A stretch of 64,000 nt of DNA from Caulobacter sp. Lineage in GTDB: Bacteria; Pseudomonadota; Alphaproteobacteria; Caulobacterales; Caulobacteraceae. Position numbers and translations under genes: made by a program. Below the pieces are notes generated by a model. The model worked only from the letters and a program-made list of their open reading frames with translations. It had not been told where the DNA came from and did no database searches. Positions 1 through 8,434 of the stretch are shown piece after piece. Location: contig JAIOXZ010000013.1 of the NCBI GenBank assembly GCA_021741355.1, positions 1 to 64,000 of the forward strand, written 5' to 3'. How positions within the stretch are numbered: the first letter of the stretch is position 1; the number at the start of each line of letters is the position of its first letter.

Positions 1-228
1 GCCCTCTCCGGACAGACCGGCGACCGCGCTGCGCAGCCTGGGGGCTCCGCGCGGACGCCTCTTGCAACCCACCTCAACGAAGGCTCAGATCAACCTAGGA
101 CTCTCGTTATGGCTGGATGAGAAATGGGGGTCACGTCAGTTAGCGTGTTGCGGTCACCGGTTGAGCCCACCGTGGTGAGCGGACACTTGCCCGTTTAGAC
201 TCCCGCAGTCGCACGTCCGGGGAAGTTC
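1..228. other. Gene-poor left edge, possible mobile-element end remnant
   Basis: No convincing gene lies here. Frame 1 is open from the window edge to a TGA at 118-120 (39 codons), so the tail of a gene entering from the left is possible, but its composition is not persuasive. The stretch at about 92-145, rich in CTCGTTATGGCTGGATGAGA-type sequence, reminds me of the outer ends of IS3-type insertion sequences. That is recollection, not a match I can run. A remnant element would fit the low GC and loose codon use of the next gene. Confidence 0.2.
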
Positions 229-690
229 ATGAGAACTTTGATGGTGTTGATCGCTCTAGCGATGGGATTTTCCACGCAGTGCGAGGCTACCGATCTAGCG
301 GGGCCCGCTCGCTTCTGTGGATACTCTCCCATTATTGATCTGCTGCCGGGCGAGACGGTGACCACGCTGGACGGCGGCATTCATAGCGGACGCTTTCGCT
401 GGGAGGGAGCGTTCGGCACGCTCGACGTTAGCGGAATAGGTTGGGCTAGCCGCCCGCCCGGGCAGGTCGTCGAGGCCCAGACAAGCACAAGGCCCGCGAG
501 GTTTGCGCAACGCGAAGTGGACGGCGGATACGTAGTAGCAATCTGGAACGGTTCTCACGGCGCTGCCTATTTCAAGTCAGCCACACCGCTTACACCGAAC
601 CAGATAATTGCCATCAGCCGAGTGACTCTGTTCGAAGAGGGCGAGACCCCTACAGCTTGCGATTTGCGGACCATCTTTTCGTGGGAATGA
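229..690 (+). CDS. Predicted secreted protein of unknown function, 153 aa
   Basis: I do not recognise this protein. It starts at ATG 229 with a short positive N-terminus (MRTLM) followed by a hydrophobic stretch and a likely signal-peptidase site near residue 20, so it is probably periplasmic. The mature part has scattered Gly, Trp and Phe and two cysteines (in RFCGY and TACDL) that could pair. Codon use is looser and GC lower than in the neighbouring housekeeping genes, which suggests a recent arrival. It converges on infB and has no operon partner. An antisense frame overlaps it, but the signal-like N-terminus favours this strand. Confidence 0.55.
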   Translation: MRTLMVLIALAMGFSTQCEATDLAGPARFCGYSPIIDLLPGETVTTLDGGIHSGRFRWEGAFGTLDVSGIGWASRPPGQVVEAQTSTRPARFAQREVDGGYVVAIWNGSHGAAYFKSATPLTPNQIIAISRVTLFEEGETPTACDLRTIFSWE

Positions 691-764
691 TCTCGCGGAA
701 GCGACGTCCGCAAGGGGTCGAATGTGGACGTAACGCCCGGTCCACCAGAAACCAGCCAACCAAA

Positions 765-794
765 GAAAAAGGCGCGGAGGTCTCCCTCCGCGCC
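765..794 (-). terminator. Rho-independent terminator after infB
   Basis: On the minus strand a perfect 10-bp stem (GGCGCGGAGG with CCTCCGCGCC, loop of 4 nt at 781-784) is followed by five T and a further T-rich run. It lies 27 bp past the infB stop and closes the rimP-nusA-ylxR-infB transcript. Confidence 0.9.
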
Positions 795-820
795 CTTCGC
801 AATTCCGACTGTGAAAAGCC

Positions 821-3800
821 CTACGCCAGCTGGCGCTTGACCTCTTCGACGGTGAAGCACTCGATCTGGTCGCCGGCGCGGATGTCCTGGAAGCCGGCGA
901 AGGCCATGCCGCATTCCTGGCCCGCGTTGACCTCCGGCACTTCGTCCTTGAAGCGCTTGAGGGTCTGCAGGGTGCCCAGTTCGAGCACCACCACGTTCTC
1001 GCGGACGATCCGGACCTTGGCGCCCTTGCGGACCACGCCCTCGACGACCCGGCAGCCGGCGACCTTGCCGACCTTGGAGATGTCGAACGCCTGCAGGACT
1101 TCCGCGTTGCCGAGGAAGGTTTCCCGCTGGATCGGCGCCAGCATGCCCGAGAGCACGCCTTTGATGTCGTCGATCAGGTCGTAGATGATCGCGTAGTAGC
1201 GGATCTCGACGCCTTCACGCTCGGCCAGGTCACGAGCCTGACGCGAGGCGCGGACGTTGAAGCCGAGCAGCGGGGCGCCAGCGCCCTTGGCCAGCATCAC
1301 GTCGCTTTCGCTGATCGCGCCGGCGCCGGAGAGGATGATGCGGGCGCGGACTTCGTCCGTGCCGATCTTCTCCAGCGAGCCGACGATGGCTTCGACCGAA
1401 CCCTGGACGTCGCCCTTGATGACCAGCGGCAGTTCGCTGATCCGCTTGTCCTGCAGCTTGGCCATCATGTCGGCCATCGAGGCGCCGGCCATCGGACCGC
1501 TGGCGGCCGCGCGCTCGCGCTTCAGGCGGACACGGTATTCGGTCAGCTCGCGGGCGCGGGCCTCGCTTTCGACCACGGCGAACGGTTCGCCAGGATCGGG
1601 CGTGCCGTCGAGGCCGAGGATCTCGACCGGGGTCGAGGGACCGGCTTCGGTCAGCTGCTCGTCGCGTTCGTTGAGCAGGGCGCGAACCTTGCCCCAGGCC
1701 GCGCCGGCCACGACGATCTCGCCGCGCTTCAGCGTGCCGCGCTTGACCAGAACCGTGGCGACAGCGCCGCGGCCCTTGTCCAGCTTGGATTCGATGACCA
1801 CGCCCTCGGCCGTACGGTCGGGGTTGGCCTTGAGGTCCAGAACCTCGGCCAGCAGCAGGACGCGTTCGACCAGTTCGTCCAGACCCGTGCCGACCTTGGC
1901 CGAGACCTCGACCATCTGGGTGTCGCCACCCAGGCTTTCGACGACGATCTCGTGCTGCAGCAGCTCGTTGACCACGCGGGTCGAGTTGGCGTCCGGCTTG
2001 TCGATCTTGTTGACCGCCACGATCATCGGAACCCCGGCCGCCTTGGCGTGCTGGATGGCTTCGATGGTCTGCGGCATCACGCCGTCATCGGCCGCCACCA
2101 CCAGGATGACGATGTCGGTGATGTTGGCGCCGCGGGCGCGCATGGCGCTGAAGGCCGCGTGGCCGGGCGTGTCGAGGAAGGTGACGCGATCGCCGCTCTT
2201 CAGGCGAACCTGATAGGCGCCGATGTGCTGGGTGATGCCGCCGGCCTCGCCCGCCACCACGTCGGTGGCGCGCAGGGCGTCCAGCAGGCTGGTCTTGCCG
2301 TGGTCGACGTGACCCATGACCGTCACCACCGGAGCGCGGGGCTCCAGGTGATCGTCGTGATCGTCGGCGTCCAGGAAGCCCTCTTCGACGTCGGCTTCCG
2401 ACACGCGGCGGACGGTGTGGCCGAATTCGGTGGCCACCAGCTCGGCGGTGTCGTTGTCGATCACGTCGTTGATCTTCAGCATCACGCCCTGACGCATCAG
2501 GAACTTGATGATGTCGACGCCGCGCACGGCCATCCGGTTGGACAGCTCCTGCACGGTGATCACGTCGGGGATGACCACTTCACGGGCCACGCGGGCCTGT
2601 TCGGCGGCGCCGCCACGGCGCTTTTCCTTCTCGCGTTCACGGGCCCGGCGAACCGAGGCCAGCGAGCGCATGCGCTCGGCCGCGCCCTCGTCGTCACCGG
2701 CGAGAACCTGGATCGTCAGACGGCCTTCGCGGCGCTTGGGCTCGCCCTTGGTGCGCGAGACGGCCTTGCCGGGCGCGGCGCCCTTGCGGCGATCATCATC
2801 ATCGTCGGGACGGCGGTCGATAACCGCGCCGGCGCCGCCTGGGCGCGGGGCCTGGCGGGTGGCGCGCTGGATTTCAGCGGTCGCGGGCGGGGCGGCCGGC
2901 TGGCCGGGACGGGGCGGACGGGCGCCGCCGGGACGATCACCCGGACGGGCGGCCGGACGCGGAGCCAGGGCCGAATAGCGGACCGTCTCGCCGGGACGCG
3001 GGGCGTCGCGCGGCGGGCGGGCGTCGCCGCCGTCACGGGGCGGACGCGGCGTGAAGGGGCGATCCCCTTCGGGCCGCGGCGTGCGCTGGCCGAAGTTGGC
3101 GCCGGCGTCGGGGCGCGGAGCCCGCTGGTTGAACGGACCGGCGCTGGGCGGACGGTAGGTCGTCGTGCTGCTGCGATCGTCGCGGCGTTCGCGCGAGGGC
3201 TCGTAGGAGCGGGTCTGGTTGGGCGAAGCGGCGGCCGGCGCGGCCGGCGCCGCTGGTGCGGGCGCGGGAGCCGGGGCCGGGGCCGGAGCAGGCGCGGCCG
3301 CTACGACGGGCGCAGGCGCCGGCGTCGCAATGACCGGTGCGGGCGGCGCAACGGGCGCGGCCGGTGTGGCCGGTGCGGCGGCTACCGGAGCGACGGGCGC
3401 TGCCGGCGCCGGAGCGCTGGCGGCCTGTTCAGCGGCGCGACGACGGGCGTCTTCCTCAGCCTTGGCGCGCGCCTGGGCGGCGGCGCGCTCCTGGGCTTCG
3501 CGGGCGGCGTCGATGGCGCGCTGGCGAGCGGCGTGCTCCTCGGCGGACAGGCCGCCGGGGCCGGACGAGGCGGGGCCTGCCGGACGGGCGCCCGGCGCGG
3601 CGGGACGCGGATCATAGGTCGTGCGCTTTTCAGCGGCGGACGGACCGGCGAGATTGCCGCCGCCACCCGGCGCGTGCGTGCGGACGCGCTTGGTTTCGAC
3701 CACCACCGTCTTCGACCGGCCGTGACTGAAGGTCTGCTTGACCACGCCCGCGTTCACCGAGCCCGAGCGGGGCTTCAGGGTGAGGGAGGGGCGGGCGGGC

Positions 3801-3826
3801 CGGCCGTTGTCGTTCTCGTCGCTCAT
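821..3826 (-). CDS. infB: Translation initiation factor IF-2
   Basis: IF-2 is the GTPase that brings fMet-tRNA to the 30S subunit and promotes subunit joining. The 1001-residue protein begins [13 protein letters not shown]. It has a long basic N-terminal part with an extreme Ala/Pro low-complexity tract around residues 140-230, then an IF2_N domain (begins [12 protein letters not shown]) at about 420-480. The G domain follows, with GHVDHGKT near 504, DTPGH near 550 and NKID near 603, and then the IF-2 beta-barrel and C-terminal domains. The length is usual for alphaproteobacteria, whose N-terminus is expanded. It is the last gene of the rimP operon. rbfA and truB, often next, are not adjacent here. 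Confidence 0.98.
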   Translation of the reverse strand: MSDENDNGRPARPSLTLKPRSGSVNAGVVKQTFSHGRSKTVVVETKRVRTHAPGGGGNLAGPSAAEKRTTYDPRPAAPGARPAGPASSGPGGLSAEEHAARQRAIDAAREAQERAAAQARAKAEEDARRRAAEQAASAPAPAAPVAPVAAAPATPAAPVAPPAPVIATPAPAPVVAAAPAPAPAPAPAPAPAAPAAPAAASPNQTRSYEPSRERRDDRSSTTTYRPPSAGPFNQRAPRPDAGANFGQRTPRPEGDRPFTPRPPRDGGDARPPRDAPRPGETVRYSALAPRPAARPGDRPGGARPPRPGQPAAPPATAEIQRATRQAPRPGGAGAVIDRRPDDDDDRRKGAAPGKAVSRTKGEPKRREGRLTIQVLAGDDEGAAERMRSLASVRRAREREKEKRRGGAAEQARVAREVVIPDVITVQELSNRMAVRGVDIIKFLMRQGVMLKINDVIDNDTAELVATEFGHTVRRVSEADVEEGFLDADDHDDHLEPRAPVVTVMGHVDHGKTSLLDALRATDVVAGEAGGITQHIGAYQVRLKSGDRVTFLDTPGHAAFSAMRARGANITDIVILVVAADDGVMPQTIEAIQHAKAAGVPMIVAVNKIDKPDANSTRVVNELLQHEIVVESLGGDTQMVEVSAKVGTGLDELVERVLLLAEVLDLKANPDRTAEGVVIESKLDKGRGAVATVLVKRGTLKRGEIVVAGAAWGKVRALLNERDEQLTEAGPSTPVEILGLDGTPDPGEPFAVVESEARARELTEYRVRLKRERAAASGPMAGASMADMMAKLQDKRISELPLVIKGDVQGSVEAIVGSLEKIGTDEVRARIILSGAGAISESDVMLAKGAGAPLLGFNVRASRQARDLAEREGVEIRYYAIIYDLIDDIKGVLSGMLAPIQRETFLGNAEVLQAFDISKVGKVAGCRVVEGVVRKGAKVRIVRENVVVLELGTLQTLKRFKDEVPEVNAGQECGMAFAGFQDIRAGDQIECFTVEEVKRQLA

Positions 3827-3914
3827 GCGTCTCGCTTAACTCTCAGCCGGCGTATCCGGCTTCAATTCGTATCGTTCAAACCGCGAAGGGACCGAGGCGT
3901 CGCCGCCCGGCCTG

Positions 3915-4544
3915 TTACGGTTCCTCGCGCCAACTCTCGGGGAGAAGCGGACGGAAGCCTGATAGCCGCTGGGCGTCTGATGTCCAGCGTCCGGAAGCTC
4001 GCCCCGCAAGGAAGGCGGTGTGTATCACATTCTCGCCGCCCAAGGCCAAACCCAATTCCTCAGAGGAGAAAAGGCCGAACACGCGGGGCGGCGAAGGGCT
4101 CGAGTGGACCGCGCCGAGCACCTTGCGGCGGCCGTCCGCGGCGCCGTCGGACGCCTCGATCAACCAGGCCGCCTTGCCGCCGCGAATGGAGGACACGACC
4201 TTTTCGAACCCCGAAGTAAGGTCTCCGGAGCGCCGCGCAAGGCCCAGCCCGTCAAGAAGACGCCGCATCAACAACGCCTCCACCGTGTCGGGCAGGGTGG
4301 ACGGCGCCGACAGCTTCGTCTTCGCGGACCGGGAAAACAGGCCCTTCTTCGCCGCCGTCTCGACGCTCAGCCGGTCAGCGGCCACCCACATGCCGCGACC
4401 CGGCAGCTTGCGCGCCAGATCGGGCGTGACCACGCCGTCCGGTCCGGCGACGAACCGGATCAGCGCGTCCTCCGCCATGACCTGGCCGGAGACGATGTCC
4501 CGTCGTTCGCGGGAGGCCTGGGCGTGGGTGGCGGGGGCTCTCAT
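3915..4544 (-). CDS. RNA-binding protein of the YlxR/DUF448 family with L7Ae-like C-terminal half
   Basis: It lies between nusA and infB, the standard place for YlxR. The N-terminal half carries the YlxR hallmark GRGMWVAADR. The C-terminal half (about residues 100-180, with SIRGGKAAWLIEASDGA and a GGENVIHTAFLAG stretch) resembles the L7Ae/Gadd45-type RNA-binding fold seen fused to YlxR in alphaproteobacteria. I chose ATG 4544 (MRAPATHAQASRERR). The frame stays open 18 codons further upstream, but that part is encoded by intergenic repeats and looks non-coding. The family binds nucleic acid and is tied to the translation/transcription operon. Its exact role is not settled. Confidence 0.85.
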   Translation of the reverse strand: MRAPATHAQASRERRDIVSGQVMAEDALIRFVAGPDGVVTPDLARKLPGRGMWVAADRLSVETAAKKGLFSRSAKTKLSAPSTLPDTVEALLMRRLLDGLGLARRSGDLTSGFEKVVSSIRGGKAAWLIEASDGAADGRRKVLGAVHSSPSPPRVFGLFSSEELGLALGGENVIHTAFLAGRASGRWTSDAQRLSGFRPLLPESWREEP

Positions 4545-4560
4545 GGGGATCAGGGCGTTG

Positions 4561-4641
4561 GGGATAGGGAGTAGCGGCTTCGGTGGAGGCGGGCGCAACT
4601 CGGCTACGCCCTGCTCCCTATGCCCTGCTCCCTATTCCCTA
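4561..4641. repeat. Short tandem and inverted repeats between nusA and ylxR
   Basis: Two exact 14-bp copies of GCCCTGCTCCCTAT stand head to tail at 4608-4621 and 4622-4635. A near copy in the opposite orientation (ATAGGGAGTAG) lies at about 4564-4574. The last repeat unit runs into the nusA stop codon (complement of 4639-4641). Confidence 0.75.
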
Positions 4642-6324
4642 GGCGTCCCGCGCCTCGCCTTCAGCGGCGGCCAGGTCGTAGTCCTCGGGGTTTTCGAGGC
4701 CGGCTTCGGCCTCGTCGCCCTCGATGTACTCCGGCTCTTCGTACTCCGGCTCCGGCGGCGCCTCGATCCAGCCCATGACGACCCGGGCGCGCATGATCAG
4801 CGCCTCCGCGTCGTCCGGGGTCAGGGCGAAGGCTTCCAGGATGCCCGGTTCGCGCACGCGCTCGCCGTTCTTGCTTTCGAACCAGCCGCGCAGGTCGTCC
4901 GGGACCAGGCCGGCGAGGTCCTCGACGGACTTCACTTCGCCTTCGCCCAGGGCGACGGCCATGGGCAGGGTGACGCCTTCGATTTCCAGAACGGCGTCCT
5001 CGACGCCCAGCTCGACGCGACGGGCGTCCTGGGCGGCGGCTTCCTTGTCGAGGAAGTCGCGGGCGCGGGCCTGAAGTTCGTCGGCGGTGTCTTCGTCGAA
5101 GCCTTCGATGGCCGCGATTTCATGCGGCTCGACGTAGGCCACGTCTTCCACCGAGACAAAACCTTCGGTGGCCAGCAGCTGGGCGATGACCTCGTCCACG
5201 TCCAGGGCTTCCTGGAACAGGGCGGTGGTTTCGGCGAACTGCTTCTGGCGGCGCTCGCTCTCCTGCGACTCCGTCATGATGTCGATCTGCCAGCCGGTCA
5301 GCTGGCTGGCGAGGCGGACGTTCTGGCCGCGGCGGCCGATGGCCAGCGACAGCTGCTCGTCCGGAACGACCACTTCGACGCGCTCGTCCTCCTCGTCCAT
5401 GACGACCTTGGACACTTCCGCCGGCGCCAGGGCGTTGACGATGAAGGTCGCCTCGTCCGGGTTCCACTGGATGATGTCGATCTTCTCGCCCTGCAGCTCG
5501 GCGACCACGGCCTGGACGCGCGAGCCGCGCATGCCGACGCAGGCGCCGACGGGGTCGATGCTCGAGTCATTGCTGACCACGGCCATCTTGGCGCGGCTGC
5601 CCGGGTCGCGGGCCACGGCGCGGATCTCGATGACGCCGTCATAGACTTCCGGCACTTCCTGGGCGAACAGCTTGGCCATGAAGCCGCCGTGCGCGCGGCT
5701 GAGCATGATCTGCGGGCCCTTGGTCTCGCGACGGACGTCGTAGATGTAGCAGCGGATCCGGTCGCCGATGTTGAAGTTCTCACGCGGGATCGACTGGTCG
5801 CGGCGCATGATGCCTTCGCCGCGGCCCAGGTCGACGATGACGTTGCCGTACTCGACGCGCTTGACGCTGCCGTTGACGATCTCGCCGACGCGGTCCTTGA
5901 ACTCCTCGAACTGACGCTCGCGCTCGGCCTCGCGGACCTTTCCGGTCACCACCTGGCGGGCCATCTGGGTCTGCACCCGGCCGAACTCGAACGGCGGCAG
6001 CTCCTCGTCGGTCACCTGGCCGACGAAGGCGTCGCGGTCGACGGCCAGCGCGTCCGACAGGCGGATCTTGCCGTGCCCGTCCTCTTCCTCGAACTCGGCG
6101 TCGTCTGGCACCACGGTGAGGTAGCGCTTGATCGAGGTCTCGCCGGTCTTGGGATCGATCACGACGCGGATGTCGTGCTCGGCGCCGTAGCGGCTGCGGG
6201 CCGCCTTCTGGATCGCTTCCTCGATGGAGGCGATGACGATCTCCTTCTCGATGCCCTTTTCGCGGGCGACCGCGTCAGCGATCTGCAGGAGCTCGAGCCG
6301 GTTGGCGGAAATGCCGGTGGCCAT
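4639..6324 (-). CDS. nusA: Transcription termination/antitermination factor NusA
   Basis: NusA binds RNA polymerase and modulates pausing, termination and rRNA antitermination. The 561-residue protein shows the N-terminal polymerase-binding domain (starts [20 protein letters not shown]), an S1 domain at about 136-200 and tandem KH domains at about 230-350 (motif [15 protein letters not shown], then [15 protein letters not shown]). C-terminal helix-hairpin-helix repeats lie at about 370-490, followed by an acidic tail. The start lies 17 bp after the rimP stop, consistent with one transcript. In E. coli, NusA autoregulates its own operon, which is relevant to the terminator in the leader of this one. 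Confidence 0.98.
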   Translation of the reverse strand: MATGISANRLELLQIADAVAREKGIEKEIVIASIEEAIQKAARSRYGAEHDIRVVIDPKTGETSIKRYLTVVPDDAEFEEEDGHGKIRLSDALAVDRDAFVGQVTDEELPPFEFGRVQTQMARQVVTGKVREAERERQFEEFKDRVGEIVNGSVKRVEYGNVIVDLGRGEGIMRRDQSIPRENFNIGDRIRCYIYDVRRETKGPQIMLSRAHGGFMAKLFAQEVPEVYDGVIEIRAVARDPGSRAKMAVVSNDSSIDPVGACVGMRGSRVQAVVAELQGEKIDIIQWNPDEATFIVNALAPAEVSKVVMDEEDERVEVVVPDEQLSLAIGRRGQNVRLASQLTGWQIDIMTESQESERRQKQFAETTALFQEALDVDEVIAQLLATEGFVSVEDVAYVEPHEIAAIEGFDEDTADELQARARDFLDKEAAAQDARRVELGVEDAVLEIEGVTLPMAVALGEGEVKSVEDLAGLVPDDLRGWFESKNGERVREPGILEAFALTPDDAEALIMRARVVMGWIEAPPEPEYEEPEYIEGDEAEAGLENPEDYDLAAAEGEARDA

Positions 6325-6341
6325 GGTGGGGTTTCCCTGGT

Positions 6342-6896
6342 TCAGGACTCTTGGTCGGTGTCGGTGTCAGTGTCGGATTGCAGGCGGGCGGCGCGTTCAT
6401 CCGCGCCGTGTTTCATCAGCTTGTCGTCGAGCACCAGCTTGGCCTCGAGGACCCATTCGAACGGGATATAGAGGGTGGTCTCGGCCTCACCCTCGATGTT
6501 GATCCCGACCTGGCCCTCTTCGGTTCCCGCCAGCTCGCCCTTGAAGCGCTTGCGGTTGTCGGCCAGGCGGTCGAGCTCGATGCGGGCCTCGAAGCCTTCC
6601 CAGGTGTCGAAGTCCTTGAGCCGGGTCAGCGGCCGGTCGATGCCGGGGCTGGAGACCTCCAGAGTGTATTCGCCGGAGATCGGGTCGGCCGCGTCGAGCA
6701 CTTCGGAAAAGGCGCGCGAGAGGACCGTGCAGCCCTCGACGGTCATGTCGCCGTCCGGCGTCTCCGCCATCACCTGCAGGCGGCGGCGCTCCTTGCCGGC
6801 CATCAGGCGCAGGCGGACGATCTCGAAGCCGGCCGCTTCCGCGACCGGATCAAGCATTTCGAGCAACTGGGCGTCTTCCGCCGTCCGCGCGCGCAT
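6342..6896 (-). CDS. rimP: Ribosome maturation factor RimP
   Basis: RimP is needed for maturation of the 30S subunit. From ATG 6896 the protein is 184 residues ([20 protein letters not shown]), with the family signature [10 protein letters not shown] in the middle and the second SH3-like domain after it. The frame is open to a further ATG at 6953, but that stretch would pass through the terminator hairpin at 6913-6941, so I take 6896. It is the first gene of rimP-nusA-ylxR-infB. Confidence 0.93.
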   Translation of the reverse strand: MRARTAEDAQLLEMLDPVAEAAGFEIVRLRLMAGKERRRLQVMAETPDGDMTVEGCTVLSRAFSEVLDAADPISGEYTLEVSSPGIDRPLTRLKDFDTWEGFEARIELDRLADNRKRFKGELAGTEEGQVGINIEGEAETTLYIPFEWVLEAKLVLDDKLMKHGADERAARLQSDTDTDTDQES

Positions 6897-6975
6897 CCGT
6901 CTCAAACCCAAACAAAAAGCGGCGACCTCCCGGTCGCCGCTCGAATGCGCCATCCAGCGCGTTCAAACGATGTGA
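6897..6975 (-). ncRNA. rimP operon leader RNA (candidate attenuator)
   Basis: The predicted transcript start near 6975 gives a leader of about 78 nt before the rimP start. It has a small GCGC-paired hairpin region (about 6947-6965), followed by a complete intrinsic terminator ending 17 nt before the rimP start. I recall that a rimP leader of this design (a stem-loop and then a terminator) has been described in Alphaproteobacteria. Assignment to that family needs a covariance search. Confidence 0.6.
6913..6941 (-). terminator. Intrinsic terminator inside the rimP leader
   Basis: A perfect 10-bp stem, 6918-6927 with 6932-6941 and a 4-nt loop, is followed on the minus strand by TTTTTGTTTGGG. 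It lies downstream of the predicted rimP promoter and upstream of the rimP start. It therefore either attenuates the operon or ends read-through from the DUF1993 gene, or both. Confidence 0.85.
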
Positions 6976-6980
6976 GCGCC

Positions 6981-7009
6981 TGTATAGGCCCTCTCTCCGC
7001 TCTTGTCAG
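6981..7009 (-). promoter_or_regulatory. Housekeeping-sigma promoter for rimP-nusA-ylxR-infB
   Basis: On the minus strand, CTGACA (7009-7004) and TATACA (6986-6981) are separated by exactly 17 bp. Both are one base from the classical -35 and -10 hexamers. The start site would be near 6974-6975. Confidence 0.7.
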
Positions 7010-7026
7010 CCCGGATTTTCCAGCCC

Positions 7027-7524
7027 TCAGCGGGCCCCGCCGAGGAAGTCCATCTTGCCGATCGGCGCGCCGTTGGCCCGCAGCAGGGCGTAGGCGATGG
7101 TGATGTGGAAGAAGAAGTTCGGCAGGGCGAAGCCGGTCAGGAAATCCGCGCCGGTGAATTTCATCTCGGCGCCGGGGAACTTCAGCACCACCTCGCGGTC
7201 CTCCGCGCCGTCCAGGGCGGCGGCCTCGACACTGTTCACATAGGCGATCGTCGCGGCGATGCGCGCCTTGAGCTCATCGATCGTCGTCTCGGTGTCGGCC
7301 ATGGCGGGCGGCTCGATGCCGGCGAGGCGGGCGACCGCGCCCTTGGCGCTGTCCGAGGCCATCTGGATCTGGCGCGGCAGGGGATGCATGTCCGGCGCGA
7401 GGCGGGCCTCGAGCAGGGCCGTCTCGGAGACCCCGGCGGCCAGGGTCTTGTCGATCATCGCCGACAGATTGGACAGGGCGCGGGTGAAGACAGGCGCGGC
7501 GGCCTGGTGGATGGCGAAGGTCAT
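7027..7524 (-). CDS. DUF1993 family protein
   Basis: A 165-residue protein starting at ATG 7524 (MTFAIHQAAAPVFTRALSNL). Its pattern matches the DUF1993 family, helical proteins distantly like DinB-type four-helix bundles: an N-terminal YxxxxPxxxRxLxNL-type helix, a DMxPLPRQIQMASDSAK-type motif and a C-terminal FFFHITIAYALLRxNG helix. The function is unknown. The frame continues 41 codons upstream, but into the palindromic repeat at 7602-7649, so the later start is preferred. It ends 18 bp before the -35 box of rimP. Confidence 0.8.
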   Translation of the reverse strand: MTFAIHQAAAPVFTRALSNLSAMIDKTLAAGVSETALLEARLAPDMHPLPRQIQMASDSAKGAVARLAGIEPPAMADTETTIDELKARIAATIAYVNSVEAAALDGAEDREVVLKFPGAEMKFTGADFLTGFALPNFFFHITIAYALLRANGAPIGKMDFLGGAR

Positions 7525-7601
7525 GGGGCGGTTGGTCCTGGAATGTGAACGGTCAGACGGCGCACATCGTGTGCTTCGACCCGAAAATCCAGTGGTTGCG
7601 A

Positions 7602-7649
7602 AATTGGGGACACATACCAATTTCGCGAAATTGGTATGTGTCCCCAATT
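7602..7649. repeat. Perfect 48-bp palindrome (REP-like)
   Basis: The left arm 7602-7625 and right arm 7626-7649 are exact reverse complements with no spacer. The core reads TTGGGGACACATACCAATTT on one side. The palindrome forms part of the trmB stop codon (complement of 7648-7650). The GGGGACA...TGTCCCC design is shared with the pair at 8354-8425 and resembles REP elements mobilised by RAYT transposases. No RAYT gene is in the window. Confidence 0.85.
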
Positions 7650-8334
7650 ACAGGCGCACGAAATCCAGGAACACCGGGACGCAGTCGCCCAACTTCTTTT
7701 CCTCGTAGCGCGTGGTGATGTGGTCGCCCGGGGGCGTGGTGTGTTCAGCCGCCTTGCCGACGGGCGCGGTGAACAGACCGGATGCGCGGACGCGGGCGAG
7801 CGTCCAGTCCGCGTACTCGGCCCAGTCGGTGGCGAACCTCAGACTCCCGCCGGGCCGGAGCAGCCGGGCGAGCTCGACAAGGAACTCTGGCTGGACGATG
7901 CGGCGCTTGTGATGCCGCGACTTCGGCCAGGGGTCGGGGAACATGATGAACACCCGGTCCAGGCAGCCGTCCGGCAGGCGGCCGGCGACCTCACGGGCGT
8001 CGCCCTGGTGGATACGGACATTTGTCAGCTTCAGGTCGTCGACATGGCGCACGGCGCTGGCCACGCCGTTGAGGAACGGCTCGACGCCGATGATCAGCAC
8101 GCCGGGGTCGCGATCGGCCTGTCCGGCCATGTGCTCGCCGCCGCCGAAGCCGATCTCCAGCCAGATTTCGCGGGCGTCAGCCTTGAGCGCGCGGGGATCA
8201 AACGGCCCCTCGGGGATCTCGACCGTCGGACCGACCGTCTCCAGCAGCTCCGCCTGCCGCGCCTTGATCGGCCGGGCCTTGATCCGGCCGTAGCTGCGCA
8301 GCGCGCCGTGCGGTTGTTGCGGGATGATGGGCAT
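7648..8334 (-). CDS. trmB: tRNA (guanine-N7-)-methyltransferase
   Basis: TrmB makes m7G46 in the tRNA variable loop using S-adenosylmethionine. From ATG 8334 the protein has 228 residues (MPIIPQQPHGALRSYGRIK). It shows the SAM motif LEIGFGGGEH, the acidic GVEPFLNG strand, and the family signature FPDPWPKSRHHKRR that carries substrate-binding residues. The upstream in-frame start at 8364 would be encoded in a repeat and is rejected. It lies downstream of metK, its methyl-donor enzyme, and is bracketed by palindromic repeats on both sides. Confidence 0.96.
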   Translation of the reverse strand: MPIIPQQPHGALRSYGRIKARPIKARQAELLETVGPTVEIPEGPFDPRALKADAREIWLEIGFGGGEHMAGQADRDPGVLIIGVEPFLNGVASAVRHVDDLKLTNVRIHQGDAREVAGRLPDGCLDRVFIMFPDPWPKSRHHKRRIVQPEFLVELARLLRPGGSLRFATDWAEYADWTLARVRASGLFTAPVGKAAEHTTPPGDHITTRYEEKKLGDCVPVFLDFVRL

Positions 8335-8353
8335 GGGGCTCAATAACAGAAAA

Positions 8354-8425
8354 GGGACATGCACTTCAGTGCGTGTCCCTTGTCCAGATCAGTGAAAGGG
8401 GGACACGCACTGAAGTGCATGTCCC
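8354..8425. repeat. Pair of 26-bp inverted repeats between metK and trmB
   Basis: 8354-8379 and 8400-8425 are exact reverse complements separated by 20 bp. Each arm is itself nearly palindromic (GGGACATGCACT against AGTGCGTGTCCC). The paired, self-complementary layout is that of a REP doublet. It may also act as the metK 3' end. Confidence 0.85.
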
Positions 8426-8434
8426 CGCGGTGTG

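Noticed and set aside
3240-3420. Repeat array (GGCGC/GCC-rich) resembling a simple-sequence locus
   Set aside because: It is the Ala/Pro linker coding sequence of IF-2, not an independent repeat or CRISPR array. No spacer-repeat periodicity exists anywhere in the window.
1952-4219. 755-codon open frame antisense to infB
   Set aside because: It is a by-product of the GC-rich, Ala/Pro-coding infB sequence. It has no ribosome-binding site and no domain pattern, and the opposite strand is clearly IF-2.
4018-6471. 817-codon frame antisense to nusA and ylxR
   Set aside because: It mirrors the codon positions of nusA. The low-complexity His/Asp/Leu-rich translation is typical of shadow frames in high-GC genes.
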